From NCBI GenBank assembly GCA_016711045.1, contig JADJTT010000011.1, forward strand, positions 1 through 64,000: a stretch of DNA of 64,000 nucleotides. Direction: 5' to 3'. The DNA is from Saprospirales bacterium. Its GTDB lineage: Bacteria > Bacteroidota > Bacteroidia > Chitinophagales > Saprospiraceae. Each line of letters opens with the position of its first letter. Positions within the stretch are counted from its first letter, which is position 1. Shown one piece after another: positions 9,024-18,500 of this stretch. Made by a program: the position numbers and the translations under genes. Below the pieces are notes generated by a model, which searched no databases, was not told where the DNA came from, and saw nothing but the letters and a program-made list of their open reading frames with translations.

Positions 9024-10268
9024 ATGCTCCCCCTCTACCGCCTCACCCTCCTCCTCTACGGCTGGATCATCCGCCTGGGGGCTGGTTTTCATCCCAAGGC
9101 ACGGGCCTGGGTGGAAGGCCGAAAGCAATGGCGGCAGACCCTTCGGAACTGGGCCCGGCCGGAGGGCCGCATTGGTTGGATGCATTGCGCTTCCCTCGGC
9201 GAGTTTGAACAAGGCCGGCCGGTGTTGGAGGAGATACACCGCACCTTGCCTGATGTGCAGTTAGTGCTGACGTTCTTCTCCCCCTCGGGCTACGAAATGC
9301 GCAAGAACTACCCCCTGGTGAAAGGTGTTTTTTACCTGCCGTTGGACAGCCCGTCCAACGCTCGCGATTTCCTGGATCTATTGCGGCCGGATGTGGTGGT
9401 ATTTGTTAAATACGAATTCTGGTACTATTTCTGGCGGGAACTGCAACGCCGTCGCATCCCTACCCTGCTGATCTCGGCCATTTTCAGGCCTGGGCAGGTA
9501 TTCTTCAAGCCTTGGGGAGGACTGTTCCGAAAAATGTTGCAGGCGCCCGTTGGGCTGTTTGTGCAAGATGAACGCTCCCGGCAATTATTGGGATCGATAG
9601 GTGTAAAAAATGCCATAGTGGCTGGAGATACGCGGATTGACCGGGTGCTTTCCCTTGTGCAGGAAGACAAGGCCTGGCCCATTTTGGAAGCCTTTTGTAG
9701 GGGTTCGAAAGTGCTCGTCGCCGGCAGTGCCTGGCCTCCCGACGAGCAACTCCTATCCAGTTGGTTGGCACATCCGTCGTCTCAAAGTTGGAAATGTATT
9801 ATTGCACCCCATGAGATTGAGGAAGCCGCCATACTGGCGTTGGAGAAAAGGCTTCCTCAACCTGCACTTCGCTATACACAGGTGGGAGAAAAAAAAATAG
9901 AAGACTACCGGATACTAATCCTGGACACCATTGGCATGTTGGCTTCAGCATACCGGTATGGAGAGGTTGCTTACGTGGGTGGTGGATTTGGCAAAGGCAT
10001 CCACAACATCCTGGAGCCAATGGCCCACGGGCTACCGGTATTGTTTGGCCCGGCCCACCAAAAATTCCGGGAGGCCTACCTGCTTCAGGAGGCCGGCGCC
10101 GCATGGAGTGTAACCAATGAAGGTGCATTTCAGTCCCGGATGGTCTTTCTTTCCCACACGGAAAACCGGAAAGAAGCCTCCAAAAAGGGCCTTGATCTAT
10201 TAAATGAGCACCAGGGCGCTACCCGGCAGATCGTACAATTTTTGGCAGACAGGTTGAAGATTCCATAA
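9024..10268 (+). CDS. waaA: 3-deoxy-D-manno-octulosonic acid transferase (Kdo transferase)
   Basis: A GT30 glycosyltransferase that adds Kdo to the lipid A precursor at the inner membrane. The 414-residue product has an N-terminal membrane-anchor segment (MLPLYRLTLLLYGWIIRLGA), the catalytic-site region GEFEQGRPV, the KYEFWYYF segment and GDTRIDRV, all typical of the family. A heptose-kinase-like gene follows 11 bases downstream, so the two probably form an LPS core operon. Confidence 0.93.
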   Translation: MLPLYRLTLLLYGWIIRLGAGFHPKARAWVEGRKQWRQTLRNWARPEGRIGWMHCASLGEFEQGRPVLEEIHRTLPDVQLVLTFFSPSGYEMRKNYPLVKGVFYLPLDSPSNARDFLDLLRPDVVVFVKYEFWYYFWRELQRRRIPTLLISAIFRPGQVFFKPWGGLFRKMLQAPVGLFVQDERSRQLLGSIGVKNAIVAGDTRIDRVLSLVQEDKAWPILEAFCRGSKVLVAGSAWPPDEQLLSSWLAHPSSQSWKCIIAPHEIEEAAILALEKRLPQPALRYTQVGEKKIEDYRILILDTIGMLASAYRYGEVAYVGGGFGKGIHNILEPMAHGLPVLFGPAHQKFREAYLLQEAGAAWSVTNEGAFQSRMVFLSHTENRKEASKKGLDLLNEHQGATRQIVQFLADRLKIP

Positions 10269-10279
10269 TTCTGCTAAAT

Positions 10280-11281
10280 TTGTGTGCTATGCTTCCTGGT
10301 CATGAAATAATGGAGCGCTTCAGCCATCTGCAAGTGTTGGTTGTAGGCGATTTAATGGTCGACCGGTATATTACCGGACGGGTTGACCGTATTTCTCCGG
10401 AAGCACCGGTGCCGGTGGTGCATTTTCAGCAGGAAGAAAACCGCCTGGGAGGCGCGGGAAATGTCGCGCTCAATATGATCGGACTGGGCGCCCGTCCTAT
10501 TCTTTGTTCCCTGATCGGCGATGACGCCGATGGCCGGCAACTGATGCAACTCCTCCCCTCTTTTCAATTGCCTATCGACGGGCTGCTTACTTCCACCGAA
10601 CGACCTACCACCGTGAAGACCCGGATCATGGCGCAGCACCAGCATCTGGTGCGCATCGACCGGGAGAGTGTGCTGGACCTGTCGGACCGGGAAAGCGCGC
10701 TGTTTCTCGAAAAAATTCGGGGCCTGCTCAGGCAGCAAAAAGTCGATTTGATCGTTTTTCAAGATTATAACAAAGGTGTATTGACCGAAACCGTGATCAA
10801 TGAGGTCCTGCTGGAAGCACGGCAGCGGCACATTCCCACGGCTGTAGATCCCAAGCGGAAGAATTTCTGGGCATACCGGGGCGTAACCCTCTTCAAACCC
10901 AACCTCAAAGAAGTACGCGACAGCGTTCCGTTCCCCATCGAGCCCAACCTTCTATCGCTGCAGGATGCCAGCAACTACATCCACGCGCAGTTACAGCACG
11001 ACACCACTCTTATTACATTATCTGACAAAGGTTTATACATAGAACAAAACGGAATACACCAATTGGTAGGCACACGCCCGCGCAGTGTGGCCGATGTATG
11101 TGGCGCGGGTGACACCGTGATCAGTGTGGCGGCGCTGGGTATGGCGGCAGGATTAGACCTGGACGCCATAGCGAATTTGGCCAACCTTGCCGGTGGACAG
11201 GTTTGTGAAAAAGTGGGCGTGGTGCCGGTAGACAGAACAGAGCTGACGGAAGAATATGAGGCCGTTCGAAATGGGCACTGA
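10280..11281 (+). CDS. PfkB-family kinase, HldE/RfaE N-domain type
   Basis: A ribokinase-like sugar kinase of about 333 residues, most like the heptose-7-phosphate kinase domain of HldE (RfaE). It has the N-terminal LVVGDLMVDRY, the GGAGNVALN substrate motif and the C-terminal ADVCGAGDTV motif with the catalytic aspartate. The nucleotidyltransferase half found in proteobacterial HldE is absent, so this would be the split, kinase-only form. The start could be ATG 10280, 10289 or 10310. Its position behind waaA supports a role in LPS core synthesis. Confidence 0.85.
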   Translation: MCAMLPGHEIMERFSHLQVLVVGDLMVDRYITGRVDRISPEAPVPVVHFQQEENRLGGAGNVALNMIGLGARPILCSLIGDDADGRQLMQLLPSFQLPIDGLLTSTERPTTVKTRIMAQHQHLVRIDRESVLDLSDRESALFLEKIRGLLRQQKVDLIVFQDYNKGVLTETVINEVLLEARQRHIPTAVDPKRKNFWAYRGVTLFKPNLKEVRDSVPFPIEPNLLSLQDASNYIHAQLQHDTTLITLSDKGLYIEQNGIHQLVGTRPRSVADVCGAGDTVISVAALGMAAGLDLDAIANLANLAGGQVCEKVGVVPVDRTELTEEYEAVRNGH

Positions 11282-11426
11282 GAGGCTTTCTTGTTCAAAA
11301 AGTTGCATGTGCAAACGTTAAATATAAAGAATTGTAACGGCCGCGACTTTGGCTTGTTTCCAATAAAATTTACATCATTTTTTCACTAGATTTACCCAAA
11401 TTTTGATCATTAAACCACTTAATTCT

Positions 11427-13355
11427 ATGAAGAATCTCTATGCAATTTTTGCACTTGCGCTCCTCTTCGTGTTGTCCGGCAATCTCACCGGCCAAACCGT
11501 ATTATTCTGGGAGGAATTTGACGCAAGTGCCAACGGCTGGGTTTCCGAACCCGTTACACCCCTGGACTCTTCTTTCTGGGACTGGGCTGACAACAACTGG
11601 AATTGGAGCGCTGACGGCAATGTTGGAACCGGCGCTTTCTTCAACACCATGCAGGATTCTACCATCAACTCCGAAACGGCGGCTAATGGGAGTATGGTTT
11701 TTAACGCAGACTTTAACACCACTCAGGGTGACCCCACCAACTACCCGCCTTCGGGCCCGCCTTATGTGCAGTACATTTGCAACCTGACTTCTCCAAACAT
11801 CGACCTGTCGGGAGCTACATTGCCGGTTCAGTTGGAGTTCAACCAAAACCTGCGTTTCCTCAACGTTTCTTCAGGCGCTCCGGGCGGATTTCGCGTATCG
11901 GTTGTCTGGAGTACGGACGGCGGCACTACCTGGTCGGCTCCGGCAGATGCAGGTGCAGGCCAAGCGGTTAACCAATATGGCAATGCGAGCACTGTGATTA
12001 CTTTACCAATGACAGGTGTGGCAGGTTCCGCGACCGTTAAGGTCCGGTTCACCTTCAGCTCTGACTTCTACTATTGGTGCATTGACGATGTCAAGATCGT
12101 TGAACGTCCCGCCCACGATATGCGCGTGAACGACAACTGGTATGCTGTGGCCCCCAACCTTTTCTGGCCGCTGGATATGGTCGAAACTTTCAGCTTCCTG
12201 GCCGATATTCAGAACCTGGGTAGCCAACCCCAAACCAATGTCGTACTCAACATCACTATGGAAGATGAGGGTGCAAACGTGGTGTACACCGAAGATCTAG
12301 ACTTTGGCACCGTTGACGTAGACTCCACAGTCGAAAACGAGCCTTTTACCGGCCCAGGATTTACCCCTAATGCCACCGGGGTATATACAGGCACCTATTC
12401 TATCAGTGCTGACTCTGCCGACTTTAACCCGGATAACAACTCCCTTTCTTTCGAGTTTTTGGTAACGGACACCTTGTTTGCCAAGGAAAACGGGGTCACC
12501 CTCACCACCCGTCCTTCCAATGCATCCTGGGATGTGGATGAACCATGGTCCTGGGCTTATGGCAACTACTACTACGTACCGACTGCCGGCAACTACTTCT
12601 TTGGCCATGTGTTCTTCTCCCTCGACGTGACCGACAACCCGGACCTCGCAGACGAAAACGTAACGATCCGCATTTACAAATGGACCGATGACAATGCCGA
12701 CGAATTGGCTGACCCGGCCGAACGCGATCCGGTAGCGACCATGATCTATACCATCACCGGCAACGAGGCAAGCGATGATGAGCTCATTGCCATACCCGTT
12801 ACGACCCTTCTCGGCGACCCTGTTCCGCTTGAGGACGACACGGAGTACATCGTAGCTGTTGAATTTCAGACGGATATCACGGGTAAGACCGTGGATATGG
12901 GTATGAGCCGCGCCGTTGACTTTGGCGCCATGTCCCTTCGCGCTCAGTTGGGAGGCGCTCCCCGCTACGGCAGCTTCCTGGGCGTACTCGGCAACCTCGA
13001 CGAAGAGCCCTACTCCTCACTCGGATTCGGTACGGATTTTGTACCGGTGATCCGCGTCAGCGTGGTAGAGACTTCCAACACCAAAGAATTGCTCAATGCT
13101 GCTGAAGTATTGAATATTTCGCCAAACCCAGCCAACGATTTCGTCCAGTTTGACGTTAAGTTAAAGGAGACGTCTTCTCAGATCCGCGTCGAATTGCTCG
13201 ATATGACGGGCAGGTCGCTCGGAATGCAAGCGTTCCAAAATACGAATGTGGTAAATACCTCATTCAACACGTCTAATTTGGCAAATGGCACTTACCTCGT
13301 ACGCATTGATACCGATTTTGGCTATACAACTGAACTGTTTGTTGTTCAGAAGTAA
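11427..13355 (+). CDS. T9SS type A secreted protein, paralogue 1
   Basis: A 642-residue secreted protein with a signal peptide (ending LSGNLTGQ). A tryptophan-rich N-terminal part (residues ~20-225) resembles a jelly-roll domain. A middle part (~230-350) looks like a CARDB/Ig-type domain. A C-terminal sorting domain (~565-642) begins LNISPNPANDF and ends with LANGTYLVRI. The start is placed at MKNLYAIF, where the signal peptide begins. The next gene encodes a close paralogue of identical length. Catalytic residues were not recognised, so a structural or adhesive role is possible. Confidence 0.87.
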   Translation: MKNLYAIFALALLFVLSGNLTGQTVLFWEEFDASANGWVSEPVTPLDSSFWDWADNNWNWSADGNVGTGAFFNTMQDSTINSETAANGSMVFNADFNTTQGDPTNYPPSGPPYVQYICNLTSPNIDLSGATLPVQLEFNQNLRFLNVSSGAPGGFRVSVVWSTDGGTTWSAPADAGAGQAVNQYGNASTVITLPMTGVAGSATVKVRFTFSSDFYYWCIDDVKIVERPAHDMRVNDNWYAVAPNLFWPLDMVETFSFLADIQNLGSQPQTNVVLNITMEDEGANVVYTEDLDFGTVDVDSTVENEPFTGPGFTPNATGVYTGTYSISADSADFNPDNNSLSFEFLVTDTLFAKENGVTLTTRPSNASWDVDEPWSWAYGNYYYVPTAGNYFFGHVFFSLDVTDNPDLADENVTIRIYKWTDDNADELADPAERDPVATMIYTITGNEASDDELIAIPVTTLLGDPVPLEDDTEYIVAVEFQTDITGKTVDMGMSRAVDFGAMSLRAQLGGAPRYGSFLGVLGNLDEEPYSSLGFGTDFVPVIRVSVVETSNTKELLNAAEVLNISPNPANDFVQFDVKLKETSSQIRVELLDMTGRSLGMQAFQNTNVVNTSFNTSNLANGTYLVRIDTDFGYTTELFVVQK

Positions 13356-13375
13356 TAATCACACGTAATACCTTT

Positions 13376-13418
13376 CGTCCACTCCTCCCATGTGGGGGGG
13401 AGTGGACGATTTTTTTTA
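13376..13418 (+). terminator. Rho-independent terminator after T9SS paralogue 1
   Basis: An approximately 13-bp stem (CGTCCACTCCTCC and complement) with a short loop, followed by a run of T8. It separates the two tandem paralogues. Confidence 0.8.
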
Positions 13419-13438
13419 ATTCATAAATGACTTTTATC

Positions 13439-15367
13439 ATGATCAAATCTACGCTTCGCTTCGGCATGGTCTTTTTGGCACTTCTTGGGCTAAATTTTAC
13501 CATCCAGGCACAAAATGAAATCTATACTGAAGACTTTTCCAATGGGGGCCTTCCTGCCGGATGGACCACCATGGATGAATCCGGCAACGGTGGTCTGTGG
13601 ACTTGGTGCGACGACCCGGTCGACGCCGTTGGCGCCGGCTGTGTAGTAAATTGGGGGCTTTATGTGAATCAGCATGGAGACTTCGCATCCACCACTGCAG
13701 ATAACGGGTTCTTAGTAGCCGACTCTGATGACCTTGGCGCACTGGCCAGCCCCCATATTATTCAAGTGACTACTGCCGCCTACGATTGTTCCGCACTGAC
13801 AGAAGTATGGGTAAAAACAGAAAATCTCATTGGCGTTTACGAATATACCACGACCAATAACGCAGTGCTGCGCGTCAGCACGGATGGGGTAAACTGGACT
13901 GCCTTCAACATGTTTGATATTGCTCCGGGTAGCGGGGGGAATGAACCTGGCTCCATCCGCTGGACCAACAACCCTGGCATTGCCCTTACCGACATCAGCT
14001 CGGTGGCTGCGGGTGAATCTACCGTTTACCTTCAATGGTCATGGACCGGCAATTATGAGTACTACTGGTTGTTGGACGACTTAATTGTGTACGACAGCGA
14101 CCCGACCATTTTCTATGTAGCGGCCCACGACATGCGCGTCAACAGCACCTTTGCGGCTGTTGCACCCAACTTCTACTGGCCATTGGACATGGTCGAATCC
14201 TTTGGTTTCCTCGCCGATGTAGAAAACGCAGGGTTCATGGATCAAACCAATGTCAACCTTAACGTGACAATTGAAGATGAAATCGGTAATACAGTATATA
14301 CTGAAAACCTGGACTACGGTACCATCGGAGCAGACTCCCTCGCAGAAAATGTACCGTTTGCAAGCGCTGGATTTACCCCTACTGCCATGGGCGCCTATTT
14401 CGGGACCTACACCGTTAGTGCAGACTCCATAGATCTCAATCCGGATAATAACACAGTCGAATTCGCATTCGCTGTTACAGATACGCTCTTTTCCAAAGAC
14501 GATGGCGTAGACTACTCCACCAGACCTGCAGATTCCAATTGGGATGTGGATGAAGCCTGGTCCTGGGCCTATGGTAACTACTACTATGTGCCGGTTGCCC
14601 CCGAAAATGCATTCTTCAGCTACGTTTCTTTCACCCTCGACGTTTCGGACAACCCTGATCTGGCAGGTGAGAACGTAACCGTTCGCCTCTATGAGTGGAC
14701 AGATAATAATGCCGATGAAAATGCAGACCCGGACGAACGCACCGAAATTGCCACAATGATCTATACGCTCGATGGCAACGAAGTCGGCGATTCCTATATT
14801 TACCTCCCCGTAACTACACTCCTTGGCGATCCGGTGCCCCTTTCAGATGATACGGAATACGCAGTGATGGTGGAATTCCAAACGGATATCGTTGGGAAAA
14901 CCGTGCTCATGGGTGTATCCGAATTGGTGGATTATAGCGCCATGATCTTCCGCTCTCAGTTAGACGGAAATCCCCGCTACGGTAGCCTCCTCGGAATTAA
15001 TGGTGCCCTTGAAACAGAACCCTTTTCCTCCCTTGGATTTGGTAGGGACTTAGTGCCCACCGTGAGTCTGTCTTATACGATCATCAACAATGTGAAGGAG
15101 CCACTTCCACTGAACGGCAACCTGACCGTTTTCCCGAACCCGTCCAACAAAGAAGTAACCCTGGATATGGACTTCAACGAGACCATGCAGGATGTAACTA
15201 TCCAGTTGTTCGACCTCACCGGAAAACTGATGGAAACGCGGACTATGGAAAACGTGAAGCAGCAACAAGCTTCCTTCAACGTTTCTACCCTTGCAAATGG
15301 TAACTATATCTTTAAAGTGACCACCGAACAGGGTACGCGCAGCGAACGTTTTACCGTACAGCGCTAA
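13439..15367 (+). CDS. T9SS type A secreted protein, paralogue 2
   Basis: A tandem duplicate of the preceding gene, also 642 residues. It shares blocks such as AHDMRVN, WPLDMVE, WSWAYGNYYYVP and DDTEY in the same order. The signal peptide ends LNFTIQAQ; the start is taken as MIKSTLRF rather than the ATG 12 bases upstream. The C-terminal sorting domain begins VFPNPSNKE and ends ANGNYIFKV. The N-terminal ~200 residues have diverged much more than the middle, so the pair may share a scaffold but present different outer domains. Confidence 0.87.
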   Translation: MIKSTLRFGMVFLALLGLNFTIQAQNEIYTEDFSNGGLPAGWTTMDESGNGGLWTWCDDPVDAVGAGCVVNWGLYVNQHGDFASTTADNGFLVADSDDLGALASPHIIQVTTAAYDCSALTEVWVKTENLIGVYEYTTTNNAVLRVSTDGVNWTAFNMFDIAPGSGGNEPGSIRWTNNPGIALTDISSVAAGESTVYLQWSWTGNYEYYWLLDDLIVYDSDPTIFYVAAHDMRVNSTFAAVAPNFYWPLDMVESFGFLADVENAGFMDQTNVNLNVTIEDEIGNTVYTENLDYGTIGADSLAENVPFASAGFTPTAMGAYFGTYTVSADSIDLNPDNNTVEFAFAVTDTLFSKDDGVDYSTRPADSNWDVDEAWSWAYGNYYYVPVAPENAFFSYVSFTLDVSDNPDLAGENVTVRLYEWTDNNADENADPDERTEIATMIYTLDGNEVGDSYIYLPVTTLLGDPVPLSDDTEYAVMVEFQTDIVGKTVLMGVSELVDYSAMIFRSQLDGNPRYGSLLGINGALETEPFSSLGFGRDLVPTVSLSYTIINNVKEPLPLNGNLTVFPNPSNKEVTLDMDFNETMQDVTIQLFDLTGKLMETRTMENVKQQQASFNVSTLANGNYIFKVTTEQGTRSERFTVQR

Positions 15368-15423
15368 TAGAAAATTATTGATGTTGCGACGCAGAAGGCT
15401 AGCCAAGTTGCCGCCAAAAAGAC

Positions 15424-15470
15424 CACTCACCCCCGACCCCTCTCTCCAAAGAGAGGGGTCGGGGGTGAGT
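15424..15470. repeat. Hairpin repeat of the ACTCACCCCC family
   Basis: A 21-bp stem with a 5-nt loop, starting ACTCACCCCCGACCCC. The same outer motif (ACTCACCCC) and inner CTCTC/GAGAG core occur in the larger inverted repeat at 33020-33207, so this is one unit of a dispersed family. Confidence 0.7.
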
Positions 15471-15504
15471 GCGAAAAAGGGTGCAATGCGTAACATCAGT
15501 AAAA

Positions 15505-15549
15505 TAAAAAAAGAGGTTGCCGTCAATTGACGGCAACCTCTTTTTTTTA
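15505..15549. terminator. Bidirectional terminator
   Basis: A near-perfect hairpin (AAAAGAGGTTGCCGTCAA and its complement) flanked by A-run and T-run. It lies between the convergent T9SS paralogue 2 and the giant surface-protein gene. Confidence 0.85.
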
Positions 15550-18500
15550 TCTTACAAGGCTCACATCCCCTTTAAACAGCTCCACCCTTCCATCGATAAA
15601 TTCCACCTCGGCAAACCAGGCGAATACCGCCGGATTGACGGGCTGCCCACGGTGGTTGCCATCCCATCCGAAAGCCGGATTGTTGGGCTGGAAATGGTAA
15701 TACTCAAAGACCGACTCGCCCCAGCGGTTGAACACCAGAAAGGATCGGATCTCCTTCACGTTCTTATCGCGGGCAAAAATGTAGAACACATCGTTCTCCC
15801 CATCTCCGTTGGGTGAAAAAACGTTGGGCACATAGATCAGCGGGCGCTCATCGACAAATATCTGCACTGCAGCTGCAGCGGTACAGCCATCCTGACTCAC
15901 AATTTCCACATGGTATAAAAGGGTTTGTAATGCCGTCACCAGCGGATCCAGGCAGTCCGTACAACTCAATCCCAGGGGAGGCGTCCAGGTGATCAACTGG
16001 ATCTCACTTTCTGCGAGGTTGACCTGAGCCTCCAACTGATACGTATCTCCCTGCAATAGCTCAATGGTCGCCTCCGCATCCACTACAACCGGTTCAGGGG
16101 CTATGATGGGTTGCTCCTCCGGATCGGTTTCGCAGCCCAGCGCATCCTGGATCAACACCGTGTACAGATCGGGCGCCAGGTTGGTAAACAATGGACTGGA
16201 CTGGAACGTGAATCCGCCATTTACGGAGTATAGATACGGCGGGGTACCGCCCGTTACACCCAGGATCTCGATCTGCCCGTTATCCCCAAAACACAGCGGT
16301 TGCACAGATACAAAATCCGGATTGGCCGGAAAATTCACCGCCACGAATACGTCATCAGCCGCCAAACACCCATTCACCAGATTGGTCACGGTCAACTGAT
16401 AAGTACCTCCCGTACTGATGCCCGGGGTGAGGGTATTGCTCCCCGATTCGAGCTGCCCGTCTGCGGTCTGCCAGTCAATGAGCAGGTTGTTGGTAGCCGC
16501 CGACACGCTTCCTTGCAGGTATCCTACATCCTCCGTGCAGGGCAAGGTGAAATCCGGCCCCGCTCCTACTACCGGCGGTACGATATCCTGCAACACCTGT
16601 ACGGCTGAGGCACTTGTGCACCCATTCACCGTGTTGAGAATGGTCAGGGTGTAGGTACCCGGCGCATTTACCATCGGGGTAATGGTCTGTCCGCCGGAAA
16701 GAATATTGCCGTTCCCAGTGGTCCACACCAGCCCGAAAATGGCGGAATTATCAGACCCTGCGGCGTTTAATACCACTTGTTCCTGCACACAGGTCAACAG
16801 CCCGGGGTTGGCGATCACCAATACCGGTGGGATAATATTTTGGGCCACCAACACCTGGTCGGCAGCGACACATCCATTGTCCTGATCCTCGACAGTGAGT
16901 ACATACTCACCTGGCGCATTGATCACCGGCGTCAATGAAGCGCCGCCGGAAAGGATATTTCCGGTGGAGGTCGTCCAACCAAAGGCAAGGTCTGGGCTGT
17001 TCCCACTGGCGTTTCCACTGAGGGAAAGGCTGGTCACCGCACATGTCAAATCAGCTGCGGAACCGGCATCTACTGTCGGGGCCACCGTGTTTTGCGCTAC
17101 ATCTACACCCGCAGATGAGCTACACCCATTGAACGTATTGAATATCATCAAGTTGTATGTGCCTGGTTGATTCACCAGTGGAGACAAGGTATTCGCTCCG
17201 GAAAGAATATTCCCACCAGAAGTCGTCCAGGTGTAATTGAAATTAGCCCCTGTGCTCGATCCATTCCCACTCAGATTCAACGAGGTCACTGCACAGGTCA
17301 ATACGCCCGGAGTAGCCGCGGCGACTGCCGGAGGGGCAATATCCTGGTTCACGACCACCATATCGGTGGAGACACACCCGTTATCCTGATTGCTCACCAG
17401 CAATTGGTAAGTACCCGGCGCATCAATGGTGGGCGCCAGGGTGTTGGCGCCTGCCTGTATCGAGCCGTCTGCAGTGGTCCAATCGTAGGAGTAGTTGGTC
17501 CCTGTGGAAGAACCGGTTCCGTTCAACTTGAGTTGGAGCACGGCACAGGTAAGGAGGTTGCTAGCTCCTGCCTCTGCCACTGGAGCAAGCGTGTCAATCG
17601 GCACATCCACTATCGCCGTAGTAACACAATCGTTATCCAGGTTGGTTACCGTCAGGACATAAGACCCCGGCATGTTGACCACCGGCTCGAGGGTATTACC
17701 GCCGGAAAGGATATTCCCATCGGCCGTATTCCATGAATAGACAAAATTGGGCCCTTCATCCGAACCAATTCCGTTGAGCTGGATATCCGGGATCGCGCAA
17801 GTGATAGACGGCGCCAAGGCCACCGTGGCATCCGGATAGGACACTCCGGTGGTGATCGTCGCCTGGTCGTTGGTACTGCACCCGTTGTCTACATTAAATA
17901 CTTCCAGCTCGTAATTTCCCGCGGCGTCGATGAGGGGCGTCAACGTATTGGCGCCGCTTACAATGCTCCCGTCTGAAGTCGTCCAGGAATAGGTAAAATT
18001 CCCGCCCTGACTCCCATCTCCACTGAGGGCAATAGAAGTAACCGAACAGGTAAGCTCTCCATCCGGACCGGCATCGGCAAGGGGATCAACGAAGTCTTCC
18101 ACCACCAATACGGCATCGGCGCTGACGCAATGGTTTACCGTATTGGTCACCGTAAGTGCATAGGCGCCCGGGGCATCCACAGCCGGCATGGCGCCGGTTT
18201 CTCCACTGAGGATATTCCCATCAGCCGTCGTCCAGGTATAGGCAAAGTTCCCTCCGGACGAAGAAGCGCTGCCGTCGAGTTGAATTTGAGGCTGATAGCA
18301 ATTCAGGAGCCCTTGCGGACCGGCATTGGCTACCGGGTAAGCTACATCCTGGTCGATGAGCACATCCGCAGTGCTTACACAGCCATTCTCCAGGTTGGTC
18401 AGGGTCAGCAGGTAGGTTCCACCTGCATCCACGCTGGGATTGGGGGTATCTTCCCCACCCGTCAAACTGCCGTCGCCCGTGGTCCAGAGGAAAGCCAGTG

